In this document: piece by piece, positions 16,400-26,326 of the stretch | How positions within the stretch are numbered: position 1 is the stretch's first letter | How the letters are laid out: the number at the start of each line of letters is the position of its first letter | DNA from: Bacterioplanoides sp965219715 | GTDB lineage: Bacteria > Pseudomonadota > Gammaproteobacteria > Pseudomonadales > Oceanobacteraceae | DNA length: 64,000 nt | NCBI RefSeq assembly: GCF_965219715.1 | Contig: NZ_OZ244785.1 | Coordinates: 2,108,001 to 2,172,000, forward strand | Direction: 5' to 3' | Notes under the pieces: model-generated | The model's database searches: none | Told to the model about the DNA's origin: nothing | Seen by the model: only the letters and a program-made list of their open reading frames with translations | Made by a program: the position numbers and the translations under genes

Positions 16400-18130
16400 G
16401 TGAGCAAACAATTATCTGTAATTTTTGCACATGCCAGCGACGCCGGACGTAAGCCCGGCAACCAGGATTACCTTGGCCAGCGGACGCCCGCTGGCCATCT
16501 GTTAAACACCAAAGGGATCGCCTGCGCGATTGCCGATGGTATCAGCAGCAGTAACGTCAGCCATATCGCCAGTCAAACCTCAGTAAACAGTTTTTTAGAC
16601 GATTATTTCTGCACCCCTGAAGCCTGGTCGGTTAAGTCATCGGCGTTAAAAGTATTGCAGGCTACGAATGCCTGGCTATTTGCCCAAAGCCAGAACAGTC
16701 CACAGCGTTTTAATAAAGACAAAGGTTACATCTGTACTTTTAGTGGCATTATTTTTAAATCACGTTTTGCCCATATTTTTCATAGCGGTGACTCCCGCGT
16801 TTATCGTTATCGCCCGGGTGAAAAAGCGAACCAGCTTCCGCAACAACTCACTCAGGATCATCGACGACAGGTTTCTGCAGATACCAGCTATCTGACCCGT
16901 GCATTAGGTATTCATCAGCAGCTTGACCTTGACTACATTCAGGTTGATATCGAAGCCGGTGATCTGTTTATTCTGACCACCGATGGTATTCACGATTTTA
17001 TTTCACCAGAGTTAATGGCTAAGACGCTGAAACACGAACAGGATCTGAAGCCTTGTACAGAGCACCTGCTCCAATCTGCACTGGCTGGCGGCTCAGATGA
17101 CAATCTCAGTATTCTGCTGGCAAAAGTCGAACAAGTTGCTGATCTGCAATTGGAAGAAATTCAGCAACAAGTGCTTCAGCTGCCATTGCCGCCAGCGTTT
17201 ACACCACGTATGGAGTTTGATGGTTATCGCATTGAACGCGAGCTGTATATCAGCAGTCGCAGCCACGTTTTTCTCGCTACCGACCTTAAAAGCAAGGATA
17301 TGCTTGTTATTAAAACGCCAAGCACCGAGCTGGCAAATAATCGGGCTTATCTGGAAAATCTGCTGCAGGAAGACTGGATAGCCCACCGCCTTGATAATAA
17401 TCACGTGCTTCGCAGCTATGATTCCGGCCGCAAGAAAAACTATCTGTATCTGAGTAACGAATATATCGATGGCCAGACACTAGGCCAGTGGATGGAAGAT
17501 CATCCAACGCCCTCTTTAAATCAGGTGCGCGATATTATCTCGCAGATTGCTAAAGGACTGATGGCGTTTCATCGTCAGGAAATGGTGCACCAGGATCTGC
17601 GCCCGGCGAATATTCTGATTGACCCACATGGTACGGTTAAGATTATTGATTTTGGTGCTGTCAGAGTAGCATGCATTAACGAAATAGTTACTCAATCAAC
17701 GCCACACCTGATCCCAGGTACGGTGCAATATTCAGCCCCGGAATTATTAATACAGCAGCATAGCGACCAACGCAGCGATTTATTTTCTCTGGCAGTAATC
17801 GCGTATCAGATGTTATCCGGAAAACTTCCCTACGCCAGCCATCTGGGGAAAGCCCAAAGCCAACAGGACCTTAATCGTTTGAGTTATCAAAGCCTGATTG
17901 CCTTTCGCCCGGATATACCACACTGGTTAGATGAAACACTAAAAAAAGCGCTGATGATCAGACCACATCAACGCTATCAGGAAGTTGCTGAGTTTATTTA
18001 TGATCTGAAACACCCGAATAAAACCTATATGCGTAAAACCCGTCCCGCTCTGATCGAACAGGATCCGGTTAAATTCTGGCAAACAGTTTGTTTGGCTCTG
18101 CTGGTACTATTGCTGATTAATATCAACTGA
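16400..18130 (+). CDS. bifunctional PP2C phosphatase / Ser-Thr protein kinase, membrane-tethered
   Basis: A 576-residue fusion with GTG start. Residues 1-240 are a PP2C-type phosphatase: GNQDYLG, IADGISSS, HSGDSRVYRYR, TTDGIHD and GGSDDNLS carry its metal-binding aspartates. Residues about 275-540 are a Hanks-type kinase with VIKTPS (lysine), VHQDLRPANIL (catalytic loop with HQD for HRD), DFGAV and GTVQYSAPELL. A hydrophobic helix at about 556-573 (VCLALLVLLLI) anchors it at the C-terminus. Same-architecture proteins are known next to nitrate assimilation and transport genes in pseudomonads, so it may adjust nitrogen-source transport by reversible phosphorylation. Here the neighbours are an FNT channel and cyanase. 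Both active sites look intact. Confidence 0.9.
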   Translation: MSKQLSVIFAHASDAGRKPGNQDYLGQRTPAGHLLNTKGIACAIADGISSSNVSHIASQTSVNSFLDDYFCTPEAWSVKSSALKVLQATNAWLFAQSQNSPQRFNKDKGYICTFSGIIFKSRFAHIFHSGDSRVYRYRPGEKANQLPQQLTQDHRRQVSADTSYLTRALGIHQQLDLDYIQVDIEAGDLFILTTDGIHDFISPELMAKTLKHEQDLKPCTEHLLQSALAGGSDDNLSILLAKVEQVADLQLEEIQQQVLQLPLPPAFTPRMEFDGYRIERELYISSRSHVFLATDLKSKDMLVIKTPSTELANNRAYLENLLQEDWIAHRLDNNHVLRSYDSGRKKNYLYLSNEYIDGQTLGQWMEDHPTPSLNQVRDIISQIAKGLMAFHRQEMVHQDLRPANILIDPHGTVKIIDFGAVRVACINEIVTQSTPHLIPGTVQYSAPELLIQQHSDQRSDLFSLAVIAYQMLSGKLPYASHLGKAQSQQDLNRLSYQSLIAFRPDIPHWLDETLKKALMIRPHQRYQEVAEFIYDLKHPNKTYMRKTRPALIEQDPVKFWQTVCLALLVLLLININ

Positions 18131-18139
18131 CCTGTAAAC

Positions 18140-18167
18140 AAAAGGCATATTCAAAGATATGCCTTTT
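18140..18167. terminator. bidirectional terminator between kinase and giant surface-protein genes
   Basis: An 11-bp perfect stem (AAAAGGCATAT / ATATGCCTTTT) with a 6-base loop and T-rich flanks on both strands lies between convergent genes. Confidence 0.8.
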
Positions 18168-18176
18168 ATTCTTATG

Positions 18177-18713
18177 TCAGAACCGGCCAATAAAACCGAA
18201 ACTGATTTCCTGAGCATCCGGTGAGTACGAATTCATATCCAGGACCAGTGACAGTGTTGGAATAACCTGATAGCGCACACCAGCATTAAAATACGGATGA
18301 TCTTCACTACTGTTATCCAGATTTAAACCACCTTCACTGGAGGTTTCCAGACGGCCATAGCCAATCGCTGCATACCCCTGATATTTCTTGTTGAGGTCGT
18401 ACAGGTATTCCACTGCTGCCACGTAGGCTTTGTAATTCACCTCCGCACTGTTGATTTCTGCATGGCCTAAGTCAACGTATCGAGCTTTGGCTCGGAAATC
18501 ATCGGCAAACTGATAACCCACCTCAGCAGTCATGCTCCAGCCGGTTTTGTCAGTCAACTTAAGGCCATTATATAACTTAGGTGTCAGATAACTGAGTCCG
18601 GTTGTAAACGAAACATCCCAGTTACTCTTCAGGAGTTCATCACTATGGCCAGCCATACTGAACGCTAATGCAGACAGAATCAGCAGCAGTTTTTTCTGCC
18701 TGACAGCAATCAT
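18177..18713 (-). other. embedded outer-membrane barrel unit, possible separate translation product
   Basis: In-frame part of the giant gene, from an internal ATG at 18713. It would give a 178-residue protein, MIAVRQKKLLLILSALAF..., with a complete signal peptide (cleavage after about SMAGHS), then an eight-strand-like barrel (TAEVGYQFADDFRAKARYVDLG, AAIGYGRLE) ending in a C-terminal Phe as outer-membrane proteins do. No clear ribosome binding site precedes the ATG. It may be an ancestral separate gene that fused to the adhesin by loss of a stop codon, or the barrel may anchor the adhesin. Sequence alone cannot decide. Confidence 0.5.
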
Positions 18714-21700
18714 CAGTGCGAACAGCAGCATCAGACTGAACACCGTTAACGCACCGCCGGTTTCAACATCAGTTTCAGTACTGACTGACGGATCAACGTT
18801 GTCGGTAACACCATCATTGTCGCCATCATTATCCAGGTAATCGGCAATACCATCACCATCGGTATCCGGTAATTCCAGCGAGTCCTGAATACCGTTGTTG
18901 TTGCTGTCTTGCCCGGTAATCGTGCCGTTAACGTTATGATCGATACCGTCATCAATGCCATCCGCATCCGCATCTTTGCCGGTTAACACGTCCGAATTAT
19001 TATTTTCTTCAATGTCTGAAATACCGTCATTATCGTCGTCTTCATCGAGGTGATTCGGAATACCGTCGTTATCCATATCACGGTAAGAACCAAAGGCACC
19101 AATCGCGTTATCCACCACATCCATCAGGCCATCTTTATCAAGGTCAGCCTGGCTATCTAAACGACCATCTTCATCAGCATCCAGATTGGCCGGTAAATCA
19201 GCTGAGAAAAAGTCACGCTGTTGCCCATCACTTTTTAACTGCAGGAAGTTGGCGGTGCCATCAACGTTGGTGTCGGTTAACAAGTCGGCATCGGTAATAA
19301 CATTCGCCCCCTGATCCAGCAGAGCATTTTCATCCTTATCGGTTAAGCCAGCTTCAATAACATCAAACACACCGTCATTATCTGCATCCAGATCCAATGA
19401 ATTAATTAAACCGTCACTATCCACATCCAGCGCATTATTAGCTGCGATAATTTCAGCCAGGCTATCGCGCGCATCATTAACACCATCGTAGTTAGCATCC
19501 AGTGTTTCTGAATTATTTAAGGTGCCGTTGTTATCCGTATCGGCATCAAACCAATCGATAATACCGTCGTTATCACTGTCGGTTTTATCCAGCGATAATT
19601 CCAGTACGTCGGCAATGCCATCGTTATCTGCATCGCTATCACGCATATCGGCGGTGCCATCGTTATCGCTGTCTTTATCGGCGCCACCTTCAACAATCCC
19701 AGGCAAGCCATCGGCATCAATGTCCTGCCCCAGCAATACAACATCAAGCAGAGCCTGAATTTCGCTTAACTCATTCACATCATCAACAGTAGCTTGTTGT
19801 GCCACAGCACGATTCAGAATTGGCAAAATGCGCTGCAATGTTTCTGCATCCGCATGTTTAACACCAGCATCCTGATAATTCTGAACACTCGGAGCAGGTT
19901 CCGCAGCCTTGTTAGCCGTTTTAGAAATCGCAGCCAACGCTTGTTGCTGCCGGTAATCAGCTGCAGAAATAACCGCGGCTGTTGCAGCACTGGTTACAGA
20001 CTCTGCAGATCCACGTGCATCGGTAAAGCTGGCTGATACCATCAGAGTTTTGCCGATATCCGCAGCCAGCGGAGTGTAATTAGCCGCAGTAGCCGATTGG
20101 ATATTTACGCCTCCGGCTGACCACTGATAATTAATCCCGGAATCCGGTAAACCGTCTGCATCAGTAATCACTGCTGTTAGTTGCTGGCCAACGGCAGCGG
20201 CACCTGACAATGAAATCGTGGCTGCGTCATTCTGATTAACCACTTCCAGATTAAAAGCTGGTAAAGAGGTGCTTAATGAACCATCACTGACGCTAATAAC
20301 AATGCCGCTGGTCGTACCGATATTATCGTTATCCGGAGTACCGGTTAATGCACCTGTTTCACTGTCAAAATCAGCCCAGACTGGTTTATTGGTAATAGAG
20401 AAGGTTAAATCACTACCCTCAGCATCTGCTGCTGTTGGCGTAAAGCTATAAGCCTGATCTTCATTAACTGTGGTTGCAGGTGTACCCGAAATGGTTGGAG
20501 CATCATTCACCGCATTAACGGTTAAATTAAAGGCTGCAAGATCAGCGGTAGCTGTTCCATCAGTAACACTGATTACAATACCGTTAGTTACGCCAGAGTC
20601 GTCGTTACCCGGAGTGCCGCTTAGAACGCCAGTTGTAGTGTTGAACTCCGCCCATGCCGGTTTATTGGTAACAGAGAAGGTCAGGCTATCGTTATCCACG
20701 TCATTAGTTGTTGGCGTAAAGCTGTACGCGACATCTTCATTAACCGAGGTTGCTGGAGTACCAGAGATTACTGGCGCATCGTTAACAGCAGCAATAGTAA
20801 CGTTAACCGTAATATCATCTGTTAACGCTCCATCTGATACACGCACAACAAAGTTGTCGCTACCGTTCTGGTCTGCTGTTGGCAGGTAATTAATTACTTT
20901 AGAAGTGCCGGTACCCGAAACAGATGCGGCGCCTTTAGTCGCCTGATTCTGAATGCTCCAGGTCAGCGTATCGTTATTCGCATCTCTTGCATTTAACGTC
21001 AGCGAGAAAGCGGTCGGGCTTCCATCTTCGTCCATATTAACGGCAACCGAACTGCCTTCACTAATTACCGGAGGGAAAGCATTTTTAAGCGTAAAAGTCT
21101 GATCAACACCCGGTTCAGAACCAGCAATAATATTACCGGCAATATCGCTGATATTCGGGTTATTAAAGTTTAACCCAACAACACCATTTAAATCCGTCAG
21201 GTCACCACCACGGGCCCTGACTTCAAATCGTGATAAATCCGAGATCAGAATAATATCCAGCCCAGCGGTTGTTCCCGTCACCGAAAAATCAGCACTGTCG
21301 ACAGCGGTAACCGCTTCATTGAACTGAACCAACCAGACAACGAAGTTGAAAGAAGTTTCTTCAGCAACCGGATTAGTCCGGGAGAAACTCTGCACAACAG
21401 GCCGTGCGGTGTCGATCTGAACAGCAGTAGCAGCGGATGCAGCAGAGGTATTTCCTGCGTTATCACGAACTGTTGTGGTGATGTTGTGGTTACCATCAGA
21501 CAAGGTGTTTGTCGTCACACTCCAGGAACCGTTGACTGCATTGGCAATCGCACTACCAACAACACCGTCGATACTGCTACTTAAAGTCACAACGCTGCCC
21601 GCTTCTGCACTCCCGCTGAAAGTCGGCGTATTATCGTTGGTTATTCGGTCAGAAGAGCTGACACCGCTATCGGATGCAGCATCAAGAGCCGGTGCAGCCG

Positions 21701-24700
21701 AAACAGCCGGAGCCTCACGATCAAGGCTATGAACCTCGCCACTGGTATAAGCAGCCAATGAGCCATTAGTGCCATTACCATTGCCTGCGTCGTCAGTAAT
21801 ATTTGTATTTGCGCGAACATCCAGGCGGAGATTACCTGTTCCGGCAATTGAATTAACAACGACATTTACTGATGTGCCCGAGGCAGATGATACCGAAGCG
21901 ATGCTTGCCGTTGGTGCAGGAACGTTACCTGACAAATCAAGAACGAAATCATCGGTGCTGACGTTATTAACGGATTCGTTAAACGTCACCTGATAAGTCA
22001 CCGTTGCAGCATTTTTCGCAGGCGTACCAACCAGATTAACCGATTGAATTGCAGGTGATGTTCGATCTGAATTTGACGCAGTAATCGTATTGCCAGTTGC
22101 GTCAGTACTGTCTCCTCCTCTGGAAGAAACAATAAAATTATCTGCCGCAGCCAGATTATAACTGGTTGAATCCGACGAAGAAGTACCGTTTGAGTTAATC
22201 AAACTGTCCAACGCGATTTTATCTGCGCCGCTCACAACAACGGTAAACTGAGTTGTACTTGTTAATTCAACATCGGCTGACGTTGTTAAGGTTCGCGTTG
22301 CACCACCTTGGCCAGTAATAGAGAGTAAACTCACGTCCACATCATTGTTAGCGCCTGATATAGAAAAGAAATTTACGCCCGTTACGACCAGATTACCGGT
22401 TGCACCATCATAGGTTGCGGAAGTAATTGTAGGAATTGTAGCCTGGAAGCTTATCCGGGTGTCGGCACCCTGCTCGACCATATCTGCAATCTGCATATTT
22501 TCGAGATTGGATACGTTGATAGTGATTTCATAACCATTTCCGTAACTACCATCAGTATCGATCCGTAAAATGCTACCGTTAACAAATTGACCAGAGCCAT
22601 GTCCAACGACTGCAGTATTTCCTTCAACAATAATAAAATCGTCATCCGAAAGGTCTGTAATAGTATTACCATTTAACTCGCTGATTGATCCGGAAAAACG
22701 GTCTGCTCCCGCACCACCTGACAAAGTGTCAGTACCAGCCCCTGGCCTAATGATGTCATCACCCTTCCCGCCTTCTAACGTATCGCTACCAGCGCTACCG
22801 TTAATAGTTTGAGCACCGTCAGAACCCACAATCAAGAAACTATCGCTGCCACTATCCGCTGCAATTAACGTTAATCCATTGACTGTCGCCGCCGTAGACT
22901 CAATGGTTTGAGAACCGCCCGCGGCAGTAGAAATTGCAAAGTCCGGATAACTGCGATCTGTCAGATTCCCGGAATCAGAGAAAGCTAATGTTCGAACACC
23001 GCCACCTGGAGCTTCAAGATTCGTAAACTCGCTTAATTGTGTCAGTGTCAGAGTTACCGTATCCCCTGAATTTGCTACAGACAGGGTTTCCATTCCTACC
23101 AGAGTTGCTCCGGAAATATTAGCGCCATCGGTCGCTGAGATAACATCGGTACCAGCAAGTCCACCAGAGATGGTGCCTGTTGGCGTTAAAGCACCAACAT
23201 TGATGATTTGGTTGTTTGCATCGTCACCCGTTACATTTTGTGTAGCTGCACCTAATGTAAAAACACCTGAATAAGTGTCGTTCAGATTATAACTTTCAAT
23301 AACAGATCTTCCGGTTAAGTTATCAGATCCAGAGGAAATAATGATCGATTGGCTGGCGTTATCAGTAAAGGAAGAAAACAGTCCATGTTGAGTTGAGCTC
23401 ATCTCAACGCTACTGCTGGCTGGAATATTTAATGTTTCAAAGTTAGATATATTGATTGCTGTCAGATTTGCACCATCTAATGTCACCAAAGTATCAGCGC
23501 CACCAGCACCATTAGCTGTCCCCGAAGTATGACTCACTGATCCGATAGTCAGCGTTTCGCTTGAAGAATCAAAAATTAAAGATGGGGATAGGTTGGAGCC
23601 AGTCGTAGTATTAAAGCCATTGGCCTGGGTTGTTGCAGACGTAATTGCTGAAACAGATATTGTTGCACTTCGGCTAATGCTATTACCGCTGCCATCATTT
23701 ACAACAACGGTTACATTTCTGTTAGTTGTATTAGGTGTATCAGAGCTATTGTCATAAGTAATACTTTGCAAGAAAGTCGAAACTTCAGCGACTGTCGCTG
23801 TAGCTCCCGTAATGCTAATAGTATCACTCAAGCTGATATCTGACGCACCTGATATTCCTGCTAAGGCGTTTTGAGCAGCCCCACTGACACTTAACCCTTC
23901 AGCAGCACCATCCTGGTCATTCGTCAGAGTAACTGTAATTGAGTTAATGGTATCACCATCTGTATCAGTTACAGCAGCGGAACCAGCAATACTGACAGCC
24001 CCGGTAATTTCATCAAAACTCACCGAACTATCGTTGCCTGCACCACCACCATTCAAGTCAACAACAGGAACAGCATTTGTAGCTGCGGTAATCGACGTAC
24101 TATTAACTGCCGTTAAACCACTCGCAGCCGCTCTGATATCTATTACATCGCTTGCACCACTCACGGTGTATTGCAGGGCTAATCCAGAAAACGTTACTTC
24201 TCCGGAAGTAGCTGCTTGAATTACCGTCGTTTGACCACCACCATCCGGGTCACTAGTAGAGCTAAAGCTATTAACAAAATGTCCTCCTGTTAAAGATGTA
24301 CCACCAGAGTCAACAATCGACAGTGTCACGCTACCAGTGAACCCGGTATCGAGAGTGTTGTTTACATCAAGCGCACGAACAACAGGTACCTGAGTAAAAG
24401 CGATTGATTGGCCAGAGCCAATAGAAGTCGGTGCAGGCTGCGTAGAAAAAACCAGCTTTGTTGCAACAACATCGGAGGTGACTGCATTAGCATTTATCGT
24501 TGCCAGGTCTGAACCGATACCATCCTGGTCATTAGCGGTTAAGGTAAAGGACTGCTGATCTGCGGTTGCGGTATAAGCTAAGCCAGAGAACGTCGCAACA
24601 CCGCCACTGGAAGCAGCAGAAGTATTACTCAACGTGCCAGCACTGGCTTCCGTGAGAGTAATGGTTTCAGTAAAATCGCTGTCGGTATTGCCAAATGCAT

Positions 24701-26045
24701 CCTGAGCTGTAACTATCGGCTGAGTAGTTAATGCCGCTCCAGAAACTGAACCTGAAGGCTGCGTACTAAATACCAATGAAGTGGCAACAACATCGTAAGT
24801 TCCGCCAGAACCATTACTAACGGGTGATGTTGTGCCCATCTGAGTTCCGCCAGCACCAACCGTCAGGTCAGTATCACCATCAATATTCAGGATAAAAGTG
24901 CGATCTTCCGTAATACCGGTATTGTCGTTGTAAAACGCATTAATGGTGTAAACTTCGCTCGCACCATCAGCAATGGATATCGATAGTCCACTGAAAGTAA
25001 TGCTGTCGCTACCAGCGCTGTAGGAACCGGAAACATTGGAAACATCTGGCCCATTTAAACGCCAGGTTATTTTTCCACGTTCCGCATCAGTAGCCGTTCC
25101 GGTTACATTTAAAACGACTTGAGAAATAGCCATAGGTTGGCCATCGCCACCGCCACCATCACTCAAGGTAAAGTCAAAGACATTAACTGCTTCACCCAAG
25201 GTATCAATCGTGGTGTCTAAACCCACAGGCTCCGTGACGCCTGCAGCTGCGGTTAGACTGCCGTCGGCATCATTTGGGGAAATTACGGAAAATGCGGTAC
25301 CGGAGGGGGCAAAGGGCGTTGCGTTATCATACTCCCAATTTGAAGCATCCATAATCGATGCAAGTAAAGCGTCTTTTGTTCCAGAGTGAAGTGCTGAAGT
25401 TTTATAACGAGCATTATCAACCTCAGCTCGAACTCCATTTGTATACAGCCCAACAGCATTCACTCCGTTAGATAATGAGCTTGGTAAAAAAGTACTACTA
25501 GTCGTAGCACTAAGTTGCCACGAATTATCAGGAGCACCAATGGTTCCGGTGTTTGCAGAAATTCCAGTTATAAGATCATTAACTCCCGGATTGCGCTGTG
25601 CTCCCTGATGAATAAATAGGTTATCTCCAGCAGAGCCAAGCATATTATTGCCAATAGGGTTAGCTCCCCCACCAATAGTCATAGTTCCAAGCGCCCCTCC
25701 AGAAGAAAACGTCAGAGTATTAGTGCTGGCCGAGAATGACACTTCTTCTCCGGCAGAAATGTTGGATGTCGCGGTGAAAATCAGTTCGCTTTCATAAGTT
25801 CTTAAAGTTGATCCATTCCATGCTTCATCTGTAATATAAAAAACTGTTCCATTACTTATATGTGTAAGAAACACAAAAGAAAAAGAATCGTCGTCCATTT
25901 GTATCCGGGTAAAAGCAATATCACCTTTAGACAGGGTTGTCGCGTGGGTAGATGCCGAAATCGATAGTGATAAAAAAAACAATAAACTGGCTGACATAGT
26001 CATATCAAACCTACCCAAAAAGCCAAACGTCCGTTCAATAAACAC
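18177..26045 (-). CDS. giant multidomain surface protein with C-terminal outer-membrane barrel
   Basis: A 2622-residue exported protein. A signal peptide (SLLFFLSLSISASTHA) ends near residue 35. The GTG at 26045 has AGGAG six bases upstream; ATG 26003 is an alternative. Then follow a 220-residue N-terminal domain, Ig/cadherin-like repeats, an RTX-like patch near 1075-1115 (GGKGDDIIRPGAG), a Bap-type Ig domain near 1450-1540, and two He_PIG-like repeats with SVNEDVAYSFTPT-type starts. Aspartate-rich TSP3 calcium repeats fill about 2095-2428. Next comes a GlyGly-CTERM-like tail, GGALTVFSLMLLFALMIAV, then basic residues merging into a second signal-peptide-like stretch (KKLLLILSALAFSMAGHS), and about 165 residues of OmpA-like beta-barrel ending in GFIGRF. 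Probably an adhesin or biofilm protein; the C-terminal join is odd. No secretion genes adjoin. Confidence 0.85.
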   Translation of the reverse strand: MFIERTFGFLGRFDMTMSASLLFFLSLSISASTHATTLSKGDIAFTRIQMDDDSFSFVFLTHISNGTVFYITDEAWNGSTLRTYESELIFTATSNISAGEEVSFSASTNTLTFSSGGALGTMTIGGGANPIGNNMLGSAGDNLFIHQGAQRNPGVNDLITGISANTGTIGAPDNSWQLSATTSSTFLPSSLSNGVNAVGLYTNGVRAEVDNARYKTSALHSGTKDALLASIMDASNWEYDNATPFAPSGTAFSVISPNDADGSLTAAAGVTEPVGLDTTIDTLGEAVNVFDFTLSDGGGGDGQPMAISQVVLNVTGTATDAERGKITWRLNGPDVSNVSGSYSAGSDSITFSGLSISIADGASEVYTINAFYNDNTGITEDRTFILNIDGDTDLTVGAGGTQMGTTSPVSNGSGGTYDVVATSLVFSTQPSGSVSGAALTTQPIVTAQDAFGNTDSDFTETITLTEASAGTLSNTSAASSGGVATFSGLAYTATADQQSFTLTANDQDGIGSDLATINANAVTSDVVATKLVFSTQPAPTSIGSGQSIAFTQVPVVRALDVNNTLDTGFTGSVTLSIVDSGGTSLTGGHFVNSFSSTSDPDGGGQTTVIQAATSGEVTFSGLALQYTVSGASDVIDIRAAASGLTAVNSTSITAATNAVPVVDLNGGGAGNDSSVSFDEITGAVSIAGSAAVTDTDGDTINSITVTLTNDQDGAAEGLSVSGAAQNALAGISGASDISLSDTISITGATATVAEVSTFLQSITYDNSSDTPNTTNRNVTVVVNDGSGNSISRSATISVSAITSATTQANGFNTTTGSNLSPSLIFDSSSETLTIGSVSHTSGTANGAGGADTLVTLDGANLTAINISNFETLNIPASSSVEMSSTQHGLFSSFTDNASQSIIISSGSDNLTGRSVIESYNLNDTYSGVFTLGAATQNVTGDDANNQIINVGALTPTGTISGGLAGTDVISATDGANISGATLVGMETLSVANSGDTVTLTLTQLSEFTNLEAPGGGVRTLAFSDSGNLTDRSYPDFAISTAAGGSQTIESTAATVNGLTLIAADSGSDSFLIVGSDGAQTINGSAGSDTLEGGKGDDIIRPGAGTDTLSGGAGADRFSGSISELNGNTITDLSDDDFIIVEGNTAVVGHGSGQFVNGSILRIDTDGSYGNGYEITINVSNLENMQIADMVEQGADTRISFQATIPTITSATYDGATGNLVVTGVNFFSISGANNDVDVSLLSITGQGGATRTLTTSADVELTSTTQFTVVVSGADKIALDSLINSNGTSSSDSTSYNLAAADNFIVSSRGGDSTDATGNTITASNSDRTSPAIQSVNLVGTPAKNAATVTYQVTFNESVNNVSTDDFVLDLSGNVPAPTASIASVSSASGTSVNVVVNSIAGTGNLRLDVRANTNITDDAGNGNGTNGSLAAYTSGEVHSLDREAPAVSAAPALDAASDSGVSSSDRITNDNTPTFSGSAEAGSVVTLSSSIDGVVGSAIANAVNGSWSVTTNTLSDGNHNITTTVRDNAGNTSAASAATAVQIDTARPVVQSFSRTNPVAEETSFNFVVWLVQFNEAVTAVDSADFSVTGTTAGLDIILISDLSRFEVRARGGDLTDLNGVVGLNFNNPNISDIAGNIIAGSEPGVDQTFTLKNAFPPVISEGSSVAVNMDEDGSPTAFSLTLNARDANNDTLTWSIQNQATKGAASVSGTGTSKVINYLPTADQNGSDNFVVRVSDGALTDDITVNVTIAAVNDAPVISGTPATSVNEDVAYSFTPTTNDVDNDSLTFSVTNKPAWAEFNTTTGVLSGTPGNDDSGVTNGIVISVTDGTATADLAAFNLTVNAVNDAPTISGTPATTVNEDQAYSFTPTAADAEGSDLTFSITNKPVWADFDSETGALTGTPDNDNIGTTSGIVISVSDGSLSTSLPAFNLEVVNQNDAATISLSGAAAVGQQLTAVITDADGLPDSGINYQWSAGGVNIQSATAANYTPLAADIGKTLMVSASFTDARGSAESVTSAATAAVISAADYRQQQALAAISKTANKAAEPAPSVQNYQDAGVKHADAETLQRILPILNRAVAQQATVDDVNELSEIQALLDVVLLGQDIDADGLPGIVEGGADKDSDNDGTADMRDSDADNDGIADVLELSLDKTDSDNDGIIDWFDADTDNNGTLNNSETLDANYDGVNDARDSLAEIIAANNALDVDSDGLINSLDLDADNDGVFDVIEAGLTDKDENALLDQGANVITDADLLTDTNVDGTANFLQLKSDGQQRDFFSADLPANLDADEDGRLDSQADLDKDGLMDVVDNAIGAFGSYRDMDNDGIPNHLDEDDDNDGISDIEENNNSDVLTGKDADADGIDDGIDHNVNGTITGQDSNNNGIQDSLELPDTDGDGIADYLDNDGDNDGVTDNVDPSVSTETDVETGGALTVFSLMLLFALMIAVRQKKLLLILSALAFSMAGHSDELLKSNWDVSFTTGLSYLTPKLYNGLKLTDKTGWSMTAEVGYQFADDFRAKARYVDLGHAEINSAEVNYKAYVAAVEYLYDLNKKYQGYAAIGYGRLETSSEGGLNLDNSSEDHPYFNAGVRYQVIPTLSLVLDMNSYSPDAQEISFGFIGRF

Positions 26046-26093
26046 CTTCTTCTCCTTCCAAGTCTTTCAGCTGAATGGTTTCGCTAACAGTTG

Positions 26094-26124
26094 ATTATAT
26101 TAACAACTAAGAAACTAGTGACAA
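26094..26124 (-). promoter_or_regulatory. possible promoter of the giant surface-protein gene
   Basis: On the minus strand TTGTCA (26124-26119) and TATAAT (26099-26094) are 19 bases apart in an AT-rich stretch, about 50 bases before the GTG start. The rest of 26125-26255 is very AT-rich and holds nothing I can name. Confidence 0.35.
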
Positions 26125-26255
26125 TTTTATTTTTAACTACGAAGATAATAATAAATAATCATTAACTATATCACAAACCACGAAACTAAAATTGATAAAA
26201 ATATAATTTAAATTACTCTTAATTATATAGAGTTGCGTGATGAACCAAAACCTAG

Positions 26256-26297
26256 AACCCCAAATATTGAGAGAACATTCTCTCAATATTTGGGGTT
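26256..26297. repeat. 20-bp perfect inverted repeat after the BVMO gene
   Basis: Arms 26256-26275 and 26278-26297 are perfectly complementary with a 2-base centre (CA). The left arm starts AACCCCAAATATTGAG. It is 30 bases beyond the stop of the minus-strand flavoprotein and may end its transcript, though no T run follows on that strand. Confidence 0.6.
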
Positions 26298-26326
26298 AAC
26301 AATGTATTATATGTGGGAATTATCCG

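Noticed and set aside
22690..22820. RTX-like GGxGxD patch as evidence of an RTX toxin
   Set aside because: Only about two or three repeats are present within a long Ig/TSP3 protein, and no type I secretion genes are nearby.
26082..26108. GTTGATTATATTAAC as a third Zur box
   Set aside because: Half-sites differ from the shared TGTTATA-N2-GTAAC core; it is better explained by the promoter of the giant gene.
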